Below are positions 1 through 8,225 of a stretch of DNA of 64,000 nt, piece by piece. Every line of letters starts with the position of its first letter. The stretch's first letter is position 1. The DNA is from Cytobacillus oceanisediminis (GTDB lineage: Bacteria > Bacillota > Bacilli > Bacillales > Cytobacillaceae), in NCBI RefSeq assembly GCF_022811925.1, contig NZ_CP065511.1, positions 1,419,501 through 1,483,500 of the forward strand, in the 5' to 3' direction. The position numbers and the translations under genes were made by a program. The notes under the pieces were generated by a model, which saw only the letters and a list, made by a program, of their open reading frames with translations, had not been told where the DNA came from and made no database searches.

Positions 1-79
1 ATGAATTAATAAAACACAGTAAATACAGTATGATAAAGATAATAGCCGAAAAATTGGAATCGCTGCTGGAGGTGGGTAT

Positions 80-718
80 ATGGAGATTGAGAAACTGGCT
101 AAAAGGTTGGGTAACAGGACCCCAGTTATTTTAGGGAGTGAGCGATTTTTGAAATTCGCTATTTTGCTTCCGCTTGTTGAGAAAAATAATGAGGTACATG
201 TCCTTTTTGAAGTGCGTTCACTTAAAATGAGAAGGCAGCCTGGGGAGGTCTGTTTCCCGGGCGGGAGAATAGATCCGGAAGATAGGGATGAGGAGCATAC
301 GGCCATCCGTGAGACCTCAGAGGAACTCGGCGTGAGTGAAGACAGCATTACAGATGTGTCCCCGCTGGATTACATGATTTCCTTCGGACAAATTATTTAC
401 CCTTATGCAGGCATTATCCATAATCCTAACCAGATTGTGCCAAACCCTGACGAAGTAGAAGAAGTTTTTACCGTGCCTCTTTCCTTTCTAAAAAATGTAA
501 AGGCGGAAACGTATCACGTGAATTTTAAAGTGGAGCCCGAAGAAAATTTTCCTTTTGACTTGATTGCCGGGGGTGAAAATTACAAATGGCAGACAAGGAA
601 AGTAGAAGAAGTATTTTACTATTTTGAGGATAAGGTTATTTGGGGGCTGACTGCCAGAATTCTTAAGCATTTTCTTGAAATCATTACTGAAGATTTCGAG
701 GAAAGTGAAAGCGTTTGA
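80..718 (+). CDS. CoA pyrophosphatase, NUDIX hydrolase family
   Basis: A 212-residue NUDIX hydrolase that probably cleaves coenzyme A or its oxidised forms to 4'-phosphopantetheine and 3',5'-ADP. The protein carries the CoA-specific signature R-S-x3-R-x3-G-x3-FPGG (about residues 46-62), followed by the Nudix box ending in RETSEELG (about residues 77-84). The spacing inside the box is two residues longer than the textbook consensus, which is usual in the CoA diphosphatase subgroup. The ATG at 80 follows GGAGGTGGG at a normal distance. No partner gene is visible upstream because the window begins here. The family assignment is firm; the exact substrate is inferred from the signature. Confidence 0.9.
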   Translation: MEIEKLAKRLGNRTPVILGSERFLKFAILLPLVEKNNEVHVLFEVRSLKMRRQPGEVCFPGGRIDPEDRDEEHTAIRETSEELGVSEDSITDVSPLDYMISFGQIIYPYAGIIHNPNQIVPNPDEVEEVFTVPLSFLKNVKAETYHVNFKVEPEENFPFDLIAGGENYKWQTRKVEEVFYYFEDKVIWGLTARILKHFLEIITEDFEESESV

Positions 719-740
719 AGAAAATAATTTTCAAAAAAGG

Positions 741-769
741 TTGACGCAGTCCTTATAAATGTTTATGAT
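741..769 (+). promoter_or_regulatory. Sigma-A promoter of the SAM-riboswitch/hom transcript
   Basis: TTGACG at 741-746 and TATGAT at 764-769 are separated by 17 bp. The predicted start of transcription falls a few bases before the first strand of riboswitch helix P1, which supports both calls. Confidence 0.7.
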
Positions 770-793
770 TCATATAAATTGAATACTTAGAAA

Positions 794-960
794 CTTCTTA
801 TCAAGAGAGGCGGAGGGACTGACCCTATGAAGCCTCGGCAACCAGCATTTATGCACGGTGCCAAATTCAGAGGAATACATTTTCCGAAGATAAGAAGGCG
901 GAATGAACGAAATGTAAATTCAAACCCCTTCTTGTCTGTAATGGACGGAAGGGGTTTTTT
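794..960 (+). promoter_or_regulatory. SAM-I (S-box) riboswitch with intrinsic terminator
   Basis: Class I S-adenosylmethionine riboswitch. P1 pairs CTTCTTA (794-800) with TAAGAAG (891-897). Between them are the hallmark S-box strings AGAGAGGCGGAGGGACTG, GAAGCCTCGGCAACC and the GGTGCCAAATTC junction. The expression platform is a terminator pairing AAACCCCTTC (922-931) with GAAGGGGTTT and followed by a T run (to 960). SAM binding should stabilise P1 and terminate transcription before homoserine dehydrogenase, so the gene is expected to be on when SAM is low. Confidence 0.96.
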
Positions 961-1008
961 GTTTTTACAGGTATCTGCACTTTAAATATTAACCAGGGGG
1001 AATGAGAA

Positions 1009-2226
1009 ATGTCAGCGATAACGATTGGGCTATTGGGGTTTGGAACAGTTGGAAAAGGAGTGTATGAAACGATCAGCAAACATCAGGGAAGGCTTCAGGC
1101 GATATTCGGGAAAGAAGTTAAGGTCTCGGCCATCCTTGTCAAAAATGTGAGTAAGCATTCTTTGCGCGATGATGAGGTGCTTTTAACTGATGACTTTCAA
1201 GATATTATTGAGCTTCCTAAGCTTGATGTCGTAATTGATGCCATTGTTGGCAGGGAACCAGGCTATACGTATTTGCGCCAGGCAATATCGAGAGGATGCC
1301 ATGTCATTACAGCAAATAAGGAGATGTTTGCATTCCATGGAAGTGAGCTTGCGAGGCTCGCAAAAGAAAATAATGTATCATTAGGATTTGAAGCAACAGT
1401 CGGAGGCGGAATCCCTATAATTCAGACTATCAAGCAGCTGCTGAATGCCAACAAGATTGAACGGATCGAAGGAATATTAAATGGCACATCCAATTTCATT
1501 TTGACAAGTATGCGCGAGGAGAGCTTATCATTTGAAGAAGCACTGAAAATAGCTCAGGAAAAAGGATATGCAGAAGCCGATCCCAAAAATGATATCGAAG
1601 GATATGACGCTTTTTACAAAGCGGTTGTTCTGAGCGAGCTGGTATTCGGGAAAGCACCGGCGCAGGAAACATCTGTTAGAGAAGGCATTACTGACATTAC
1701 AATTGAGCAAATTCGTATGGCTGATTCCCTGGGACTGAAATTTAAACATGTAGCATCAATTCAGAGGGAAAAAGATGCTATCCGCTGTACTGTAAAACCG
1801 GTCCTGACAGGGGAGGCACATCCCTTGTACAGAGTAGAAGGAGTGCAAAATGCAGTTTCGATTGATGCGGATATAGTCGGGAATATCAGCCTGCAGGGTC
1901 CTGGAGCCGGCATGTTTCCGACAGCTAGCGCAATTATTGAAGATTTGATTCATGTAGGCAGAGCCGATATTCCTTCAGTCTTTGAGGAAGGCAAGTCGGA
2001 AGGGACTGTTCTTGACGAGCCAGTTTGGATCATCTGGGGTGATGCTGATAAAGCGGGATTGCCTGAGGGATGTGAAATAATCAGAAAAGTGTCAAAAGAT
2101 GTCTTCATCTTTAAGGCATCATTGGAAGCTGTGTCATTATTAGATACATCAGATTTGAAGGCTTATCAGGTGCTTGGAGACTATGCTCCGGCTGCAAAGG
2201 AAAATAAACAGGTACAGACGGTATAA
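1009..2226 (+). CDS. hom: Homoserine dehydrogenase lacking a recognisable ACT domain
   Basis: A 405-residue enzyme that reduces aspartate semialdehyde to homoserine, the branch point for methionine and threonine. The N-terminal Rossmann motif GFGTVG lies at residues 10-15; the catalytic domain has the family strings GTSNFI and KGYAEADP-x2-D. The last ~70 residues do not resemble the C-terminal ACT domain of the roughly 430-residue threonine-sensitive Bacillus enzyme. Together with the SAM riboswitch immediately upstream, this suggests a methionine-dedicated isozyme that is insensitive to threonine. The start ATG has a GGGGGAATG-type ribosome binding site. No thrC or thrB follows. The enzyme call is firm; the isozyme role is inference. 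Confidence 0.93.
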   Translation: MSAITIGLLGFGTVGKGVYETISKHQGRLQAIFGKEVKVSAILVKNVSKHSLRDDEVLLTDDFQDIIELPKLDVVIDAIVGREPGYTYLRQAISRGCHVITANKEMFAFHGSELARLAKENNVSLGFEATVGGGIPIIQTIKQLLNANKIERIEGILNGTSNFILTSMREESLSFEEALKIAQEKGYAEADPKNDIEGYDAFYKAVVLSELVFGKAPAQETSVREGITDITIEQIRMADSLGLKFKHVASIQREKDAIRCTVKPVLTGEAHPLYRVEGVQNAVSIDADIVGNISLQGPGAGMFPTASAIIEDLIHVGRADIPSVFEEGKSEGTVLDEPVWIIWGDADKAGLPEGCEIIRKVSKDVFIFKASLEAVSLLDTSDLKAYQVLGDYAPAAKENKQVQTV

Positions 2227-2249
2227 CCTGAAAGCATAATGAAAAAGCA

Positions 2250-2278
2250 GGAGGGGCAAGCTTATGAGCTGCCCCTCC
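2250..2278. terminator. GC-rich inverted repeat after hom
   Basis: GGAGGGGCA (2250-2258) pairs with TGCCCCTCC (2270-2278). On the minus strand the hairpin is followed by CTGCTTTTTC, so it is a better terminator for leftward transcription, although it also lies right after hom. Confidence 0.6.
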
Positions 2279-2282
2279 CGAA

Positions 2283-2571
2283 GTATGTTTAGAGATGGTG
2301 GATGTTATCGCAGTCCAACTGCCCGTACAGGCCCGTCAGCAGAACAAAGACTAAAAACGCCACGTTCTCCCAAAAGCTATCACTTTCGGTCGTGCGATGC
2401 ATCGCTGCCGCAGCTTTCCTTATCCTGTGGCAACGTCTTTGTGACCCGCTTCCTCCCAAAAGCTGTCGCATTTGGTCGTGCGATGCTCATGCTGACGAAG
2501 CCTTCCTTGTCCTGTGGGCCTCAACTAACAATCAGTGGGGTATAAAGCCCCCCACTGATTGAAGTTTCACT
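2283..2571. repeat. Noncoding spacer with two tandem imperfect direct repeats
   Basis: Two imperfect copies of about 64 bp lie at 2367-2430 and 2453-2517, with a period of 86-87 bp. They share CTCCCAAAAGCT, GGTCGTGCGATGC and TTCCTTRTCCTGTGG. The string CCGCTTCCTCCCAAA at 2446-2460 recurs at 31081-31095, so this is probably a remnant of a dispersed genomic repeat. An inverted repeat CAATCAGTGGGG/CCCCACTGATTG (2529-2540 and 2550-2561) lies at the end of the small leftward gene and may terminate it. I see no convincing coding sequence here. Confidence 0.6.
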
Positions 2572-2766
2572 TTATGCCTGCTGGTTCTTTAACAAAGGAT
2601 TATTTAATCCAGAATAAAGGTCTTTTACATGGACCGTTACAATCTTAGCGCCAATCTGGACATGGACCATATTATCAAAAACAGCTGTTACCAGGCCGTT
2701 TAATGAAACATTCGTGCCAATATTGAGATCTTTGCCGGGAGTTTTAACATTTTTCTTGTCTGCCAT
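2572..2766 (-). CDS. Small conserved-type protein of unknown function
   Basis: A 64-residue basic protein. After a charged N-terminus, the central part (about residues 17-50) alternates short beta-like stretches with G-x-V-x-x-V patterns, resembling small SH3/KOW-like barrels such as the DUF2187 type. That comparison is only impressionistic. The start ATG is preceded by GGGATGGTG on the minus strand. It is a single gene whose transcript would end at the 2529-2561 hairpin. No function can be assigned. Confidence 0.6.
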   Translation of the reverse strand: MADKKNVKTPGKDLNIGTNVSLNGLVTAVFDNMVHVQIGAKIVTVHVKDLYSGLNNPLLKNQQA

Positions 2767-3100
2767 CGTAACACCATCCCATTCCGTTTTATTGAAACTT
2801 ATACATAGAATATTGCCTTTTTATAGTAAAATAAACGCTTTAATAAAAAAAGTCCAGTAATATAGCCTGTTTTTTTATCGACAAATTTTATTGTTGCCAG
2901 GCACTTGTCGAATTTTCTTTATATAGAAAATTAAGTATTCATTTCCGAAAATCAAATACAGCCGAAAAAACAATGCTTGGAGGGAATTACGCAATTAATG
3001 CTATCCAATTTTGGATCTAACTGACAGGAGTGAAATTCAGACAAAGAGGGTATTTATAGTCCGTAAAAATACAGATTCAGAAAAGGATGAAAAACGGAAT

Positions 3101-4243
3101 ATGAATATGCCTCTTGCAATTGGGCTCATTTTTATTGCCCTTTATATAACTGCAATAATCGGGATTAAAATCTTAAGGATTCCTGATATTGTTATTTATA
3201 TTATTTTAGGAGCCGGCATCTGTTTTTTTGGATTTTACAAAGAGGCGCAAGTAATTGAAGCTGCAGGTGAAATTGGCTTAATTCTGTTATTCTTTCTGCT
3301 TGGCACAAAATTCTCTGTGCGTGAATTAAGGAATAATGGAAGGAAAGTCTGGAAATCCGGGTTATTGGATGTTTTTCTGGGAGTGGGAGTGACTGCGGGA
3401 ATTGCCTATGCTGCAGGTCAAAACATGTTTGTCTCTTTATTGATTGCCGGAATCGTATATGCAACCAGTTCTTCAATTACTGTTAAGCTGCTGGAATCAA
3501 AAAATCGCCTTGAAGATAAAGACTCTGAATATATGCTCTCTCTTCTGATTTTTGAAGACCTCGCTGCTCCGATTCTTGTGACTGTGTTAATTGGGCTGAG
3601 CGGCGGAAATAGTTTCTCCGCTGCAGATTTTCTGTTTATTTTTCTGAAGGTGTCTCTTCTTGCTGGCGCTGCAATTTGGATGAGCAGAATAGTTCTTCAT
3701 AAAGCCCAGCATTGGATGAAAAAAGTTGCTCATGAAGATTCCTTTTTGATTCTTGTACTCGGAGTTGCGATTACCTATGGCGGATTTGCAGTATTTCTGG
3801 GGCTATCAGAGGTTATTGGCGCATTTCTTGCCGGCATCATTCTTGCCGGAACGGAGGTAAAAGAAAAAACAGAGGAAGTTGTACTTCCCGTCAGGAATCT
3901 GTTTCTTCCATTTTTCTTCTTGAATTTCGGGCTTTCGCTTGAGTTTAAGGAAGAAATTCCTTCTCTGGGTCTTCTGGTTATTATTGTTATCTGGTCTATC
4001 ATTCACAAGCTTGCTGCAGGGTATTTTGGAGGACAATGGTATGGCCTATCGAAACAGGAAGCTCTAAAGGCGGGATTATCATTATCATCAAGGGGAGAAT
4101 TCTCTGTAATTATTGCCGGATTGGCCACAGGGGGCCTTAAAGTATTTGCCGGGGCTTATATCCTGATTGCAGCTTTGATCGGCATGCTGCTGTTTCAATT
4201 ATCGCCGCGGATCCATTCATGGATGAAGAGGAGTTCCAGTTAA
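3101..4243 (+). CDS. CPA2-type cation:proton antiporter (Kef/NapA-like), membrane domain only
   Basis: A predicted integral membrane antiporter of about 380 residues with 11-13 hydrophobic segments. It contains the CPA2-like strings LLFFLLGTKFS, a YATSSSITVKLL segment (about residue 125), the acidic IFEDLAAP motif (about residues 150-157; the Asp is the likely cation/proton site) and LSSRGEFSVI near the C-terminus. No RCK/TrkA nucleotide-binding domain follows, unlike KefB/C. The frame stays open upstream to a TTG at 3011, but the ATG at 3101 lies just before the first membrane segment and has AAAGGA upstream, so I prefer it. A well-spaced GGAGGG precedes an out-of-frame ATG at 2998 with only 8 codons. 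The ion (K+ or Na+) cannot be told from sequence. Confidence 0.85.
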   Translation: MNMPLAIGLIFIALYITAIIGIKILRIPDIVIYIILGAGICFFGFYKEAQVIEAAGEIGLILLFFLLGTKFSVRELRNNGRKVWKSGLLDVFLGVGVTAGIAYAAGQNMFVSLLIAGIVYATSSSITVKLLESKNRLEDKDSEYMLSLLIFEDLAAPILVTVLIGLSGGNSFSAADFLFIFLKVSLLAGAAIWMSRIVLHKAQHWMKKVAHEDSFLILVLGVAITYGGFAVFLGLSEVIGAFLAGIILAGTEVKEKTEEVVLPVRNLFLPFFFLNFGLSLEFKEEIPSLGLLVIIVIWSIIHKLAAGYFGGQWYGLSKQEALKAGLSLSSRGEFSVIIAGLATGGLKVFAGAYILIAALIGMLLFQLSPRIHSWMKRSSS

Positions 4244-4318
4244 TAGCAATAAAAAATTACCGGAAAACCTCTTGTTCATTAAAAGTTTTTCCGGATTGCT
4301 GTTTATAAATTTCTTCTT

Positions 4319-4924
4319 TTACCTCCTGCTCCGTGAAACAAAAGGGTTTTCAGCAATCCAAAATCTCCATGGATAATTCCGTGCTTCACCGGAATTATCA
4401 ATTCCGATTCGTTTTCCGCGTGTGACTTTCCCAGGAGGAATTCCTTTAGCAATCATAAGAGGGGGGCTTGTAAAATGCCGGCCATAATCATCTATTGTAA
4501 TATCGAGAGCTTTGGTTAATTTTCCAGGCCCATTAGTGAGGTTCTTTAGATCATCCATTTTTCGTCTTTTCTTCATTAAATCAAGTCCGTCTACAGGTTC
4601 AATTCCCCTGATCAATACAGCTTCCGGCTTTTCCTTAGGGCCGCTCACAACATTAACCAAACAATGGGTATGCATTACATACGTGTAGACAAATCCGGGT
4701 TCATTGAACATGATTTCGGTCCGCTTTGTTCTCCTGTTCCCAAAGCTGTGAGCTGCCCTGTCTTCAGGACCCATATATGCTTCTGTTTCAACGATATAGC
4801 CTGAGGCGACCCCCTCTTCAGTTTCTTTGATCAATATGCAGCCCAGCAGTGCTTCCGCCAATAGTAGTGTCGGCTGCTGAAAAAAGCCTTCTGGCAGAGG
4901 GGCATATGGTTTTATTTCTTTCAT
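4319..4924 (-). CDS. DNA-3-methyladenine glycosylase (AAG/MPG family)
   Basis: A base-excision repair glycosylase of about 201 residues that removes alkylated purines. The family signature VETEAYMGPEDRAAHS (about residues 39-54) includes the catalytic Glu, followed by the FVYTYVMHTHCLVNVV segment. Length fits the bacterial AAG family (about 196-210 residues, YxlJ in B. subtilis). The ATG at 4924 has GGAGAG 7 bases upstream; a longer reading from 4966 has no better signal. It is convergent with the antiporter, and an inverted repeat in the 4250-4305 spacer may serve both. Confidence 0.93.
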   Translation of the reverse strand: MKEIKPYAPLPEGFFQQPTLLLAEALLGCILIKETEEGVASGYIVETEAYMGPEDRAAHSFGNRRTKRTEIMFNEPGFVYTYVMHTHCLVNVVSGPKEKPEAVLIRGIEPVDGLDLMKKRRKMDDLKNLTNGPGKLTKALDITIDDYGRHFTSPPLMIAKGIPPGKVTRGKRIGIDNSGEARNYPWRFWIAENPFVSRSRR

Positions 4925-5056
4925 GATCAATCTCTCCAAACAGTATTTTATTAGTTCTTGCAGCATCGTGTCTTATGTTTTACCCTTTGCTATTTTTTCA
5001 TAACCATACCTGCAGTATAATAGCAAAAGGAAATACTATACAGGATGTGGGCATTG

Positions 5057-5872
5057 ATGAATAAAAATATCGGTTTTATCGGATGTGGAAAAATGGCTCA
5101 GGCCATAATTGGAGGAATACTCAAATCCAATCTGGTAAATCCAAGCCAGATTATTGCTTCATCGAGAACAGAGAAGACGCTTGAGGATGTAAAAAGCAGG
5201 TGGAATATACAAATACGCCTTTCCAATATTGAAGCAGCGGAAGAAGCGGATATACTTTTTTTGGCTATTAAGCCTGATGCACATGGGGCAGTTATTGATG
5301 AAATTAAAGATAGCATTCGTTCCCATGCCATCATCTTAACCATTGCGGCCGGCATCAGCCTATCCTTTCTGGAACAGTCATTTGGCCGGAAAATCAGAGC
5401 AGTTCGAACCATGCCTAATACGCCATCATTAGTAGGAGAAGGAATGTGTGTCCTTTCCGCAAATGAATCAGTATCTACAGATGATATGGAAGAAGTGGCA
5501 AAAATATTCTCATGTATTGGAAGATCAGCTGTTATGGAAGAAAAGATGATGGACGCCATTCCTGCTATCAGCGGTTCTTCTCCAGCTTATGCCTATATGT
5601 TCATTGAAGCATTGGCAGATGGCGGTGTAAAAGCAGGATTGCCCCGTGACCAGTCTTATCAGCTCGCAGCCCAGGCTGTTTTGGGGGCAGCCAAGATGGT
5701 GCTGGAAACGGGTCTGCATCCAGCGGAATTAAAGGATGAGGTCTGTACTCCAGGAGGGGCAACGATTGAAGCAGTTGCCGAACTGGAGAGAAAAGGGTTC
5801 CGTGCAGCGGTGTTGAGTGCAATGGATCAATGTTTTGAAAAAACAAAGGCTCTTACAGGGAAAAACAATTAA
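5057..5872 (+). CDS. proC: Pyrroline-5-carboxylate reductase
   Basis: Catalyses the last step of proline synthesis, NAD(P)H-dependent reduction of pyrroline-5-carboxylate. The N-terminal Rossmann motif GCGKMAQAI is at residues 8-16, the central RTMPNTPSLVGEG motif binds the substrate region, and the C-terminal signature includes SGSSPAYAYMFIEAL and VCTPGGATIEAV. About 271 residues from the ATG at 5057; an in-frame ATG at 5045 is also possible, adding four residues, and both have AGGA-type sites. It stands alone, with a short inverted repeat (GGCAGTT/AACTGCC, 5897-5914) after it. B. subtilis has several paralogues (proG, proH, proI), so which one this corresponds to is not decided. Confidence 0.94.
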   Translation: MNKNIGFIGCGKMAQAIIGGILKSNLVNPSQIIASSRTEKTLEDVKSRWNIQIRLSNIEAAEEADILFLAIKPDAHGAVIDEIKDSIRSHAIILTIAAGISLSFLEQSFGRKIRAVRTMPNTPSLVGEGMCVLSANESVSTDDMEEVAKIFSCIGRSAVMEEKMMDAIPAISGSSPAYAYMFIEALADGGVKAGLPRDQSYQLAAQAVLGAAKMVLETGLHPAELKDEVCTPGGATIEAVAELERKGFRAAVLSAMDQCFEKTKALTGKNN

Positions 5873-6017
5873 ACAAGATTTATTAACCTAAACCCGGCAG
5901 TTATACAACTGCCGTCTAAGGGTTCCTGAAATATAGGCACAAATCAAATGGGAAAACACTGAACATTTCACGGCAAAATGGAATATATAATAAGAAAATT
6001 TAAATTTTAATTCCGAC

Positions 6018-6046
6018 TTGACTCATAGGAATACATGTATTATAGT
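6018..6046 (+). promoter_or_regulatory. Putative sigma-A promoter of tcyP
   Basis: TTGACT (6018-6023) and TATAGT (6041-6046) with 17 bp between them, about 40 bp before the ATG. CymR control would be expected from B. subtilis, but I cannot delimit a CymR box with confidence. Confidence 0.5.
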
Positions 6047-6086
6047 AAGTCATTATGAAAACATCTATTGGGGAGGATTCAGTCCG

Positions 6087-7475
6087 ATGAGTACAGGACT
6101 TTTAGTTTTAAATATTGCCATTATGCTTCTGCTTATAGGCGTATTATTCTTTATGCAAAAAAAGCATATTTCATTCTCAAAACGTGTGTTTACAGCGCTT
6201 GGATTAGGGATCTTGTTTGGCTTCGCACTTCAGCTGATTTACGGACCGGGTGCAGAGATCATTGCCAAATCTGCAGACTGGTTCAATTTAGTAGGCGGGG
6301 GTTATGTTAAATTCCTGCAAATGATTGTAATGCCGCTTGTCTTCATTTCTATATTAGGTGCATTTACTAAGCTAAAATTAACAAATAATATTGGAAAAAT
6401 CAGTGTGCTTATTCTTGGGCTGCTTGTAGGTACAACAGCAGTTGCTGCCGCTGTCGGGATTGCAACAGCTGTCGGCTTTGACTTGGAGGCAGTCCAAATC
6501 AGCGGAGGCGATGCAGAGACTGCCCGCGGGGAACAGCTTGAAGAAACCTATCAGGGCATTGAAGGTAGAACATTCCCTCAGCAGATGCTGGATCTTCTTC
6601 CGGCCAACCCATTTCTTGATTTTACAGGGGCAAGACCAACATCCACCATTTCAGTTGTTATCTTTGCAGCCTTTTTAGGAATTGCTTACCTGAGTGTCAG
6701 ACGGAAATCACCAGAACAGGCTGACCTTTTTGCGAAAATTGTGGATGCCTTCTATGCAATTATCATGCGTGTTGTTACATTAATCTTACGTTTAACACCA
6801 TACGGAGTTTTGGCGATTATGACGAAAACAGTGGCCATGAGTGATTTCGACTCCATTTTAAATTTAGGAAAATTTGTTATTGCTTCTTATGTGGCACTTG
6901 CCATCATGTTCCTGATTCACCTGCTGCTTTTAACATTGAGCGGTTTAAATCCAATCACATATATGAAAAAAGCATTTCCTGTATTAACATTTGCCTTTAC
7001 ATCTAGAACAAGTGCCGGTGCATTGCCATTGAACATTAAAACGCAAAAGTCGCTGGGTGTTCCTGAAGGAATTGCTAACTTTGCAGGGTCATTTGGTCTT
7101 TCCATCGGCCAAAATGGGTGTGCTGGAATCTATCCGGCAATGCTGGCGGTAATGATTGCTCCGACTGTGGGCATTAACCCGCTGTCACCAGGATTTATTT
7201 TTACCGTCATTCTCATTGTAGCAATCAGCTCCTTTGGTGTGGCAGGGGTCGGCGGCGGTGCGACTTTCGCAGCGATCCTGGTATTATCTGCCCTTGACCT
7301 GCCAGTTGCACTGGCTGGCTTGCTGATCTCAATTGAACCGCTGATAGACATGGGACGCACAGCTGTTAACGTCAGCGGATCCATGACCTCCGGTATCTTA
7401 ACGGGCCGAATCACCGGTGAAATTGATGGAAATCTTTATAGCGACATGAATGAAAAAATAGAAGCTGAAGCATAA
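6087..7475 (+). CDS. tcyP: L-cystine uptake protein TcyP (DAACS-family symporter)
   Basis: A sodium- or proton-coupled symporter for cystine, 462 residues, almost the same length as B. subtilis TcyP (463). The N-terminus is hydrophobic. The body shows the DAACS fold signatures: FLQMIVMPLVFISIL (about residues 78-92), a serine-rich reentrant-loop-like FTSRTSAGALPL (about residues 306-317), and the C-terminal DMGRTAVNVSGS (about residues 424-435) where substrate and cation bind. The start ATG has GGGGAGG 9 bases upstream; an earlier in-frame start at 6018 overlaps the promoter and is rejected. A strong terminator follows at once. Confidence 0.93.
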   Translation: MSTGLLVLNIAIMLLLIGVLFFMQKKHISFSKRVFTALGLGILFGFALQLIYGPGAEIIAKSADWFNLVGGGYVKFLQMIVMPLVFISILGAFTKLKLTNNIGKISVLILGLLVGTTAVAAAVGIATAVGFDLEAVQISGGDAETARGEQLEETYQGIEGRTFPQQMLDLLPANPFLDFTGARPTSTISVVIFAAFLGIAYLSVRRKSPEQADLFAKIVDAFYAIIMRVVTLILRLTPYGVLAIMTKTVAMSDFDSILNLGKFVIASYVALAIMFLIHLLLLTLSGLNPITYMKKAFPVLTFAFTSRTSAGALPLNIKTQKSLGVPEGIANFAGSFGLSIGQNGCAGIYPAMLAVMIAPTVGINPLSPGFIFTVILIVAISSFGVAGVGGGATFAAILVLSALDLPVALAGLLISIEPLIDMGRTAVNVSGSMTSGILTGRITGEIDGNLYSDMNEKIEAEA

Positions 7476-7476
7476 G

Positions 7477-7511
7477 AAAAGCGACGGGTGCCGGGCACCT
7501 GTCGCTTTTTT
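7477..7511. terminator. Terminator after tcyP
   Basis: AAAAGCGACGGGTGCC pairs with GGCACCTGTCGCTTTT and is followed by a T run. It sits between convergent genes and can work in both directions. Confidence 0.9.
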
Positions 7512-7514
7512 CAA

Positions 7515-8090
7515 TCAACGATATTCTGCTCTTTTCTTAACTGTTAACGATGTCATGGCGCCAACAAATATGATGGTGATAAACGAGTACAGGAACTTTT
7601 CAATACCGACAATTTTTAATCCGCTTAAAATAACCAATCCATCAATTGCGAATATCAAAGCGCCGATGTTAATAGGGAGGAGCTTTGTCATCAGCTGAGC
7701 CAGAAGGTCTGTACCTCCTGTGCTGGTTTCATAACGGAGCATGAGGCCGATCCCAAAGCCGACCAGGCAGCCGCCTAAAATCGAGCTGGGCAATATGGAA
7801 AGTTCAAAATGACCTCGCATAGCAGAAAGCAAATCAATAAGGAAGGATGAAATCAGGAGGCCGTGCAGACTATAGAAAAAATATTTCTTCTCATAAAACC
7901 AGGCAAGTACATATAATGGAATGCTTAAGACAATCATACTCAATCCAGTGGGAAGCTCGTAATAATAATGGAGGATCAGCCCTATGCCAATAATGCCCCC
8001 ATCAAGCAAATGGTGGGGGACAAGGAAGCCGTTAATGCCTATGCCTAATAATAAACTTCCTATTAAAGTTGCAAACAGCTTTTCATACAT
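7515..8090 (-). CDS. YitT-family membrane protein lacking the C-terminal DUF2179 domain
   Basis: A 191-residue protein with about five or six membrane segments. It carries the YitT membrane-domain strings FLVPHHLLDGGIIG (about residues 22-35) and the second-repeat LRYETSTGGTDLLA (about residues 118-131). Typical YitT proteins are about 280-290 residues and end in a soluble DUF2179 domain; this one stops directly after the membrane part. Compare the full-length paralogue at 45012-45905. The function of the family is not known. The natural stop codon and intact reading frame suggest a stable short form rather than decay. Confidence 0.85.
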   Translation of the reverse strand: MYEKLFATLIGSLLLGIGINGFLVPHHLLDGGIIGIGLILHYYYELPTGLSMIVLSIPLYVLAWFYEKKYFFYSLHGLLISSFLIDLLSAMRGHFELSILPSSILGGCLVGFGIGLMLRYETSTGGTDLLAQLMTKLLPINIGALIFAIDGLVILSGLKIVGIEKFLYSFITIIFVGAMTSLTVKKRAEYR

Positions 8091-8164
8091 AAGCTATCAT
8101 CCTAACTTGTCCTTTTCTATACTTATAGAATATGAATGACCAGGTATTAAATAGAAGCGTTAAA

Positions 8165-8200
8165 AAACAAAAAAGCTTGTCCGATTTGGACAAGCTTTTG
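8165..8200 (-). terminator. Terminator of the purine permease gene
   Basis: AAAAGCTTGTCC (8171-8182) pairs with GGACAAGCTTTT (8188-8199). Read leftwards it is followed by TTTTGTTTTTT, a classic intrinsic terminator for the leftward gene ending at 8226. Confidence 0.9.
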
Positions 8201-8225
8201 TTGTAAGGCGCTTCCGCTTTTCTAT

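Noticed and set aside
2264..2562. Two overlapping plus-strand open frames of 86-93 codons after hom
   Set aside because: They cover the tandem repeats and hairpins, have repeat-driven composition and no start signals; treated as noncoding.
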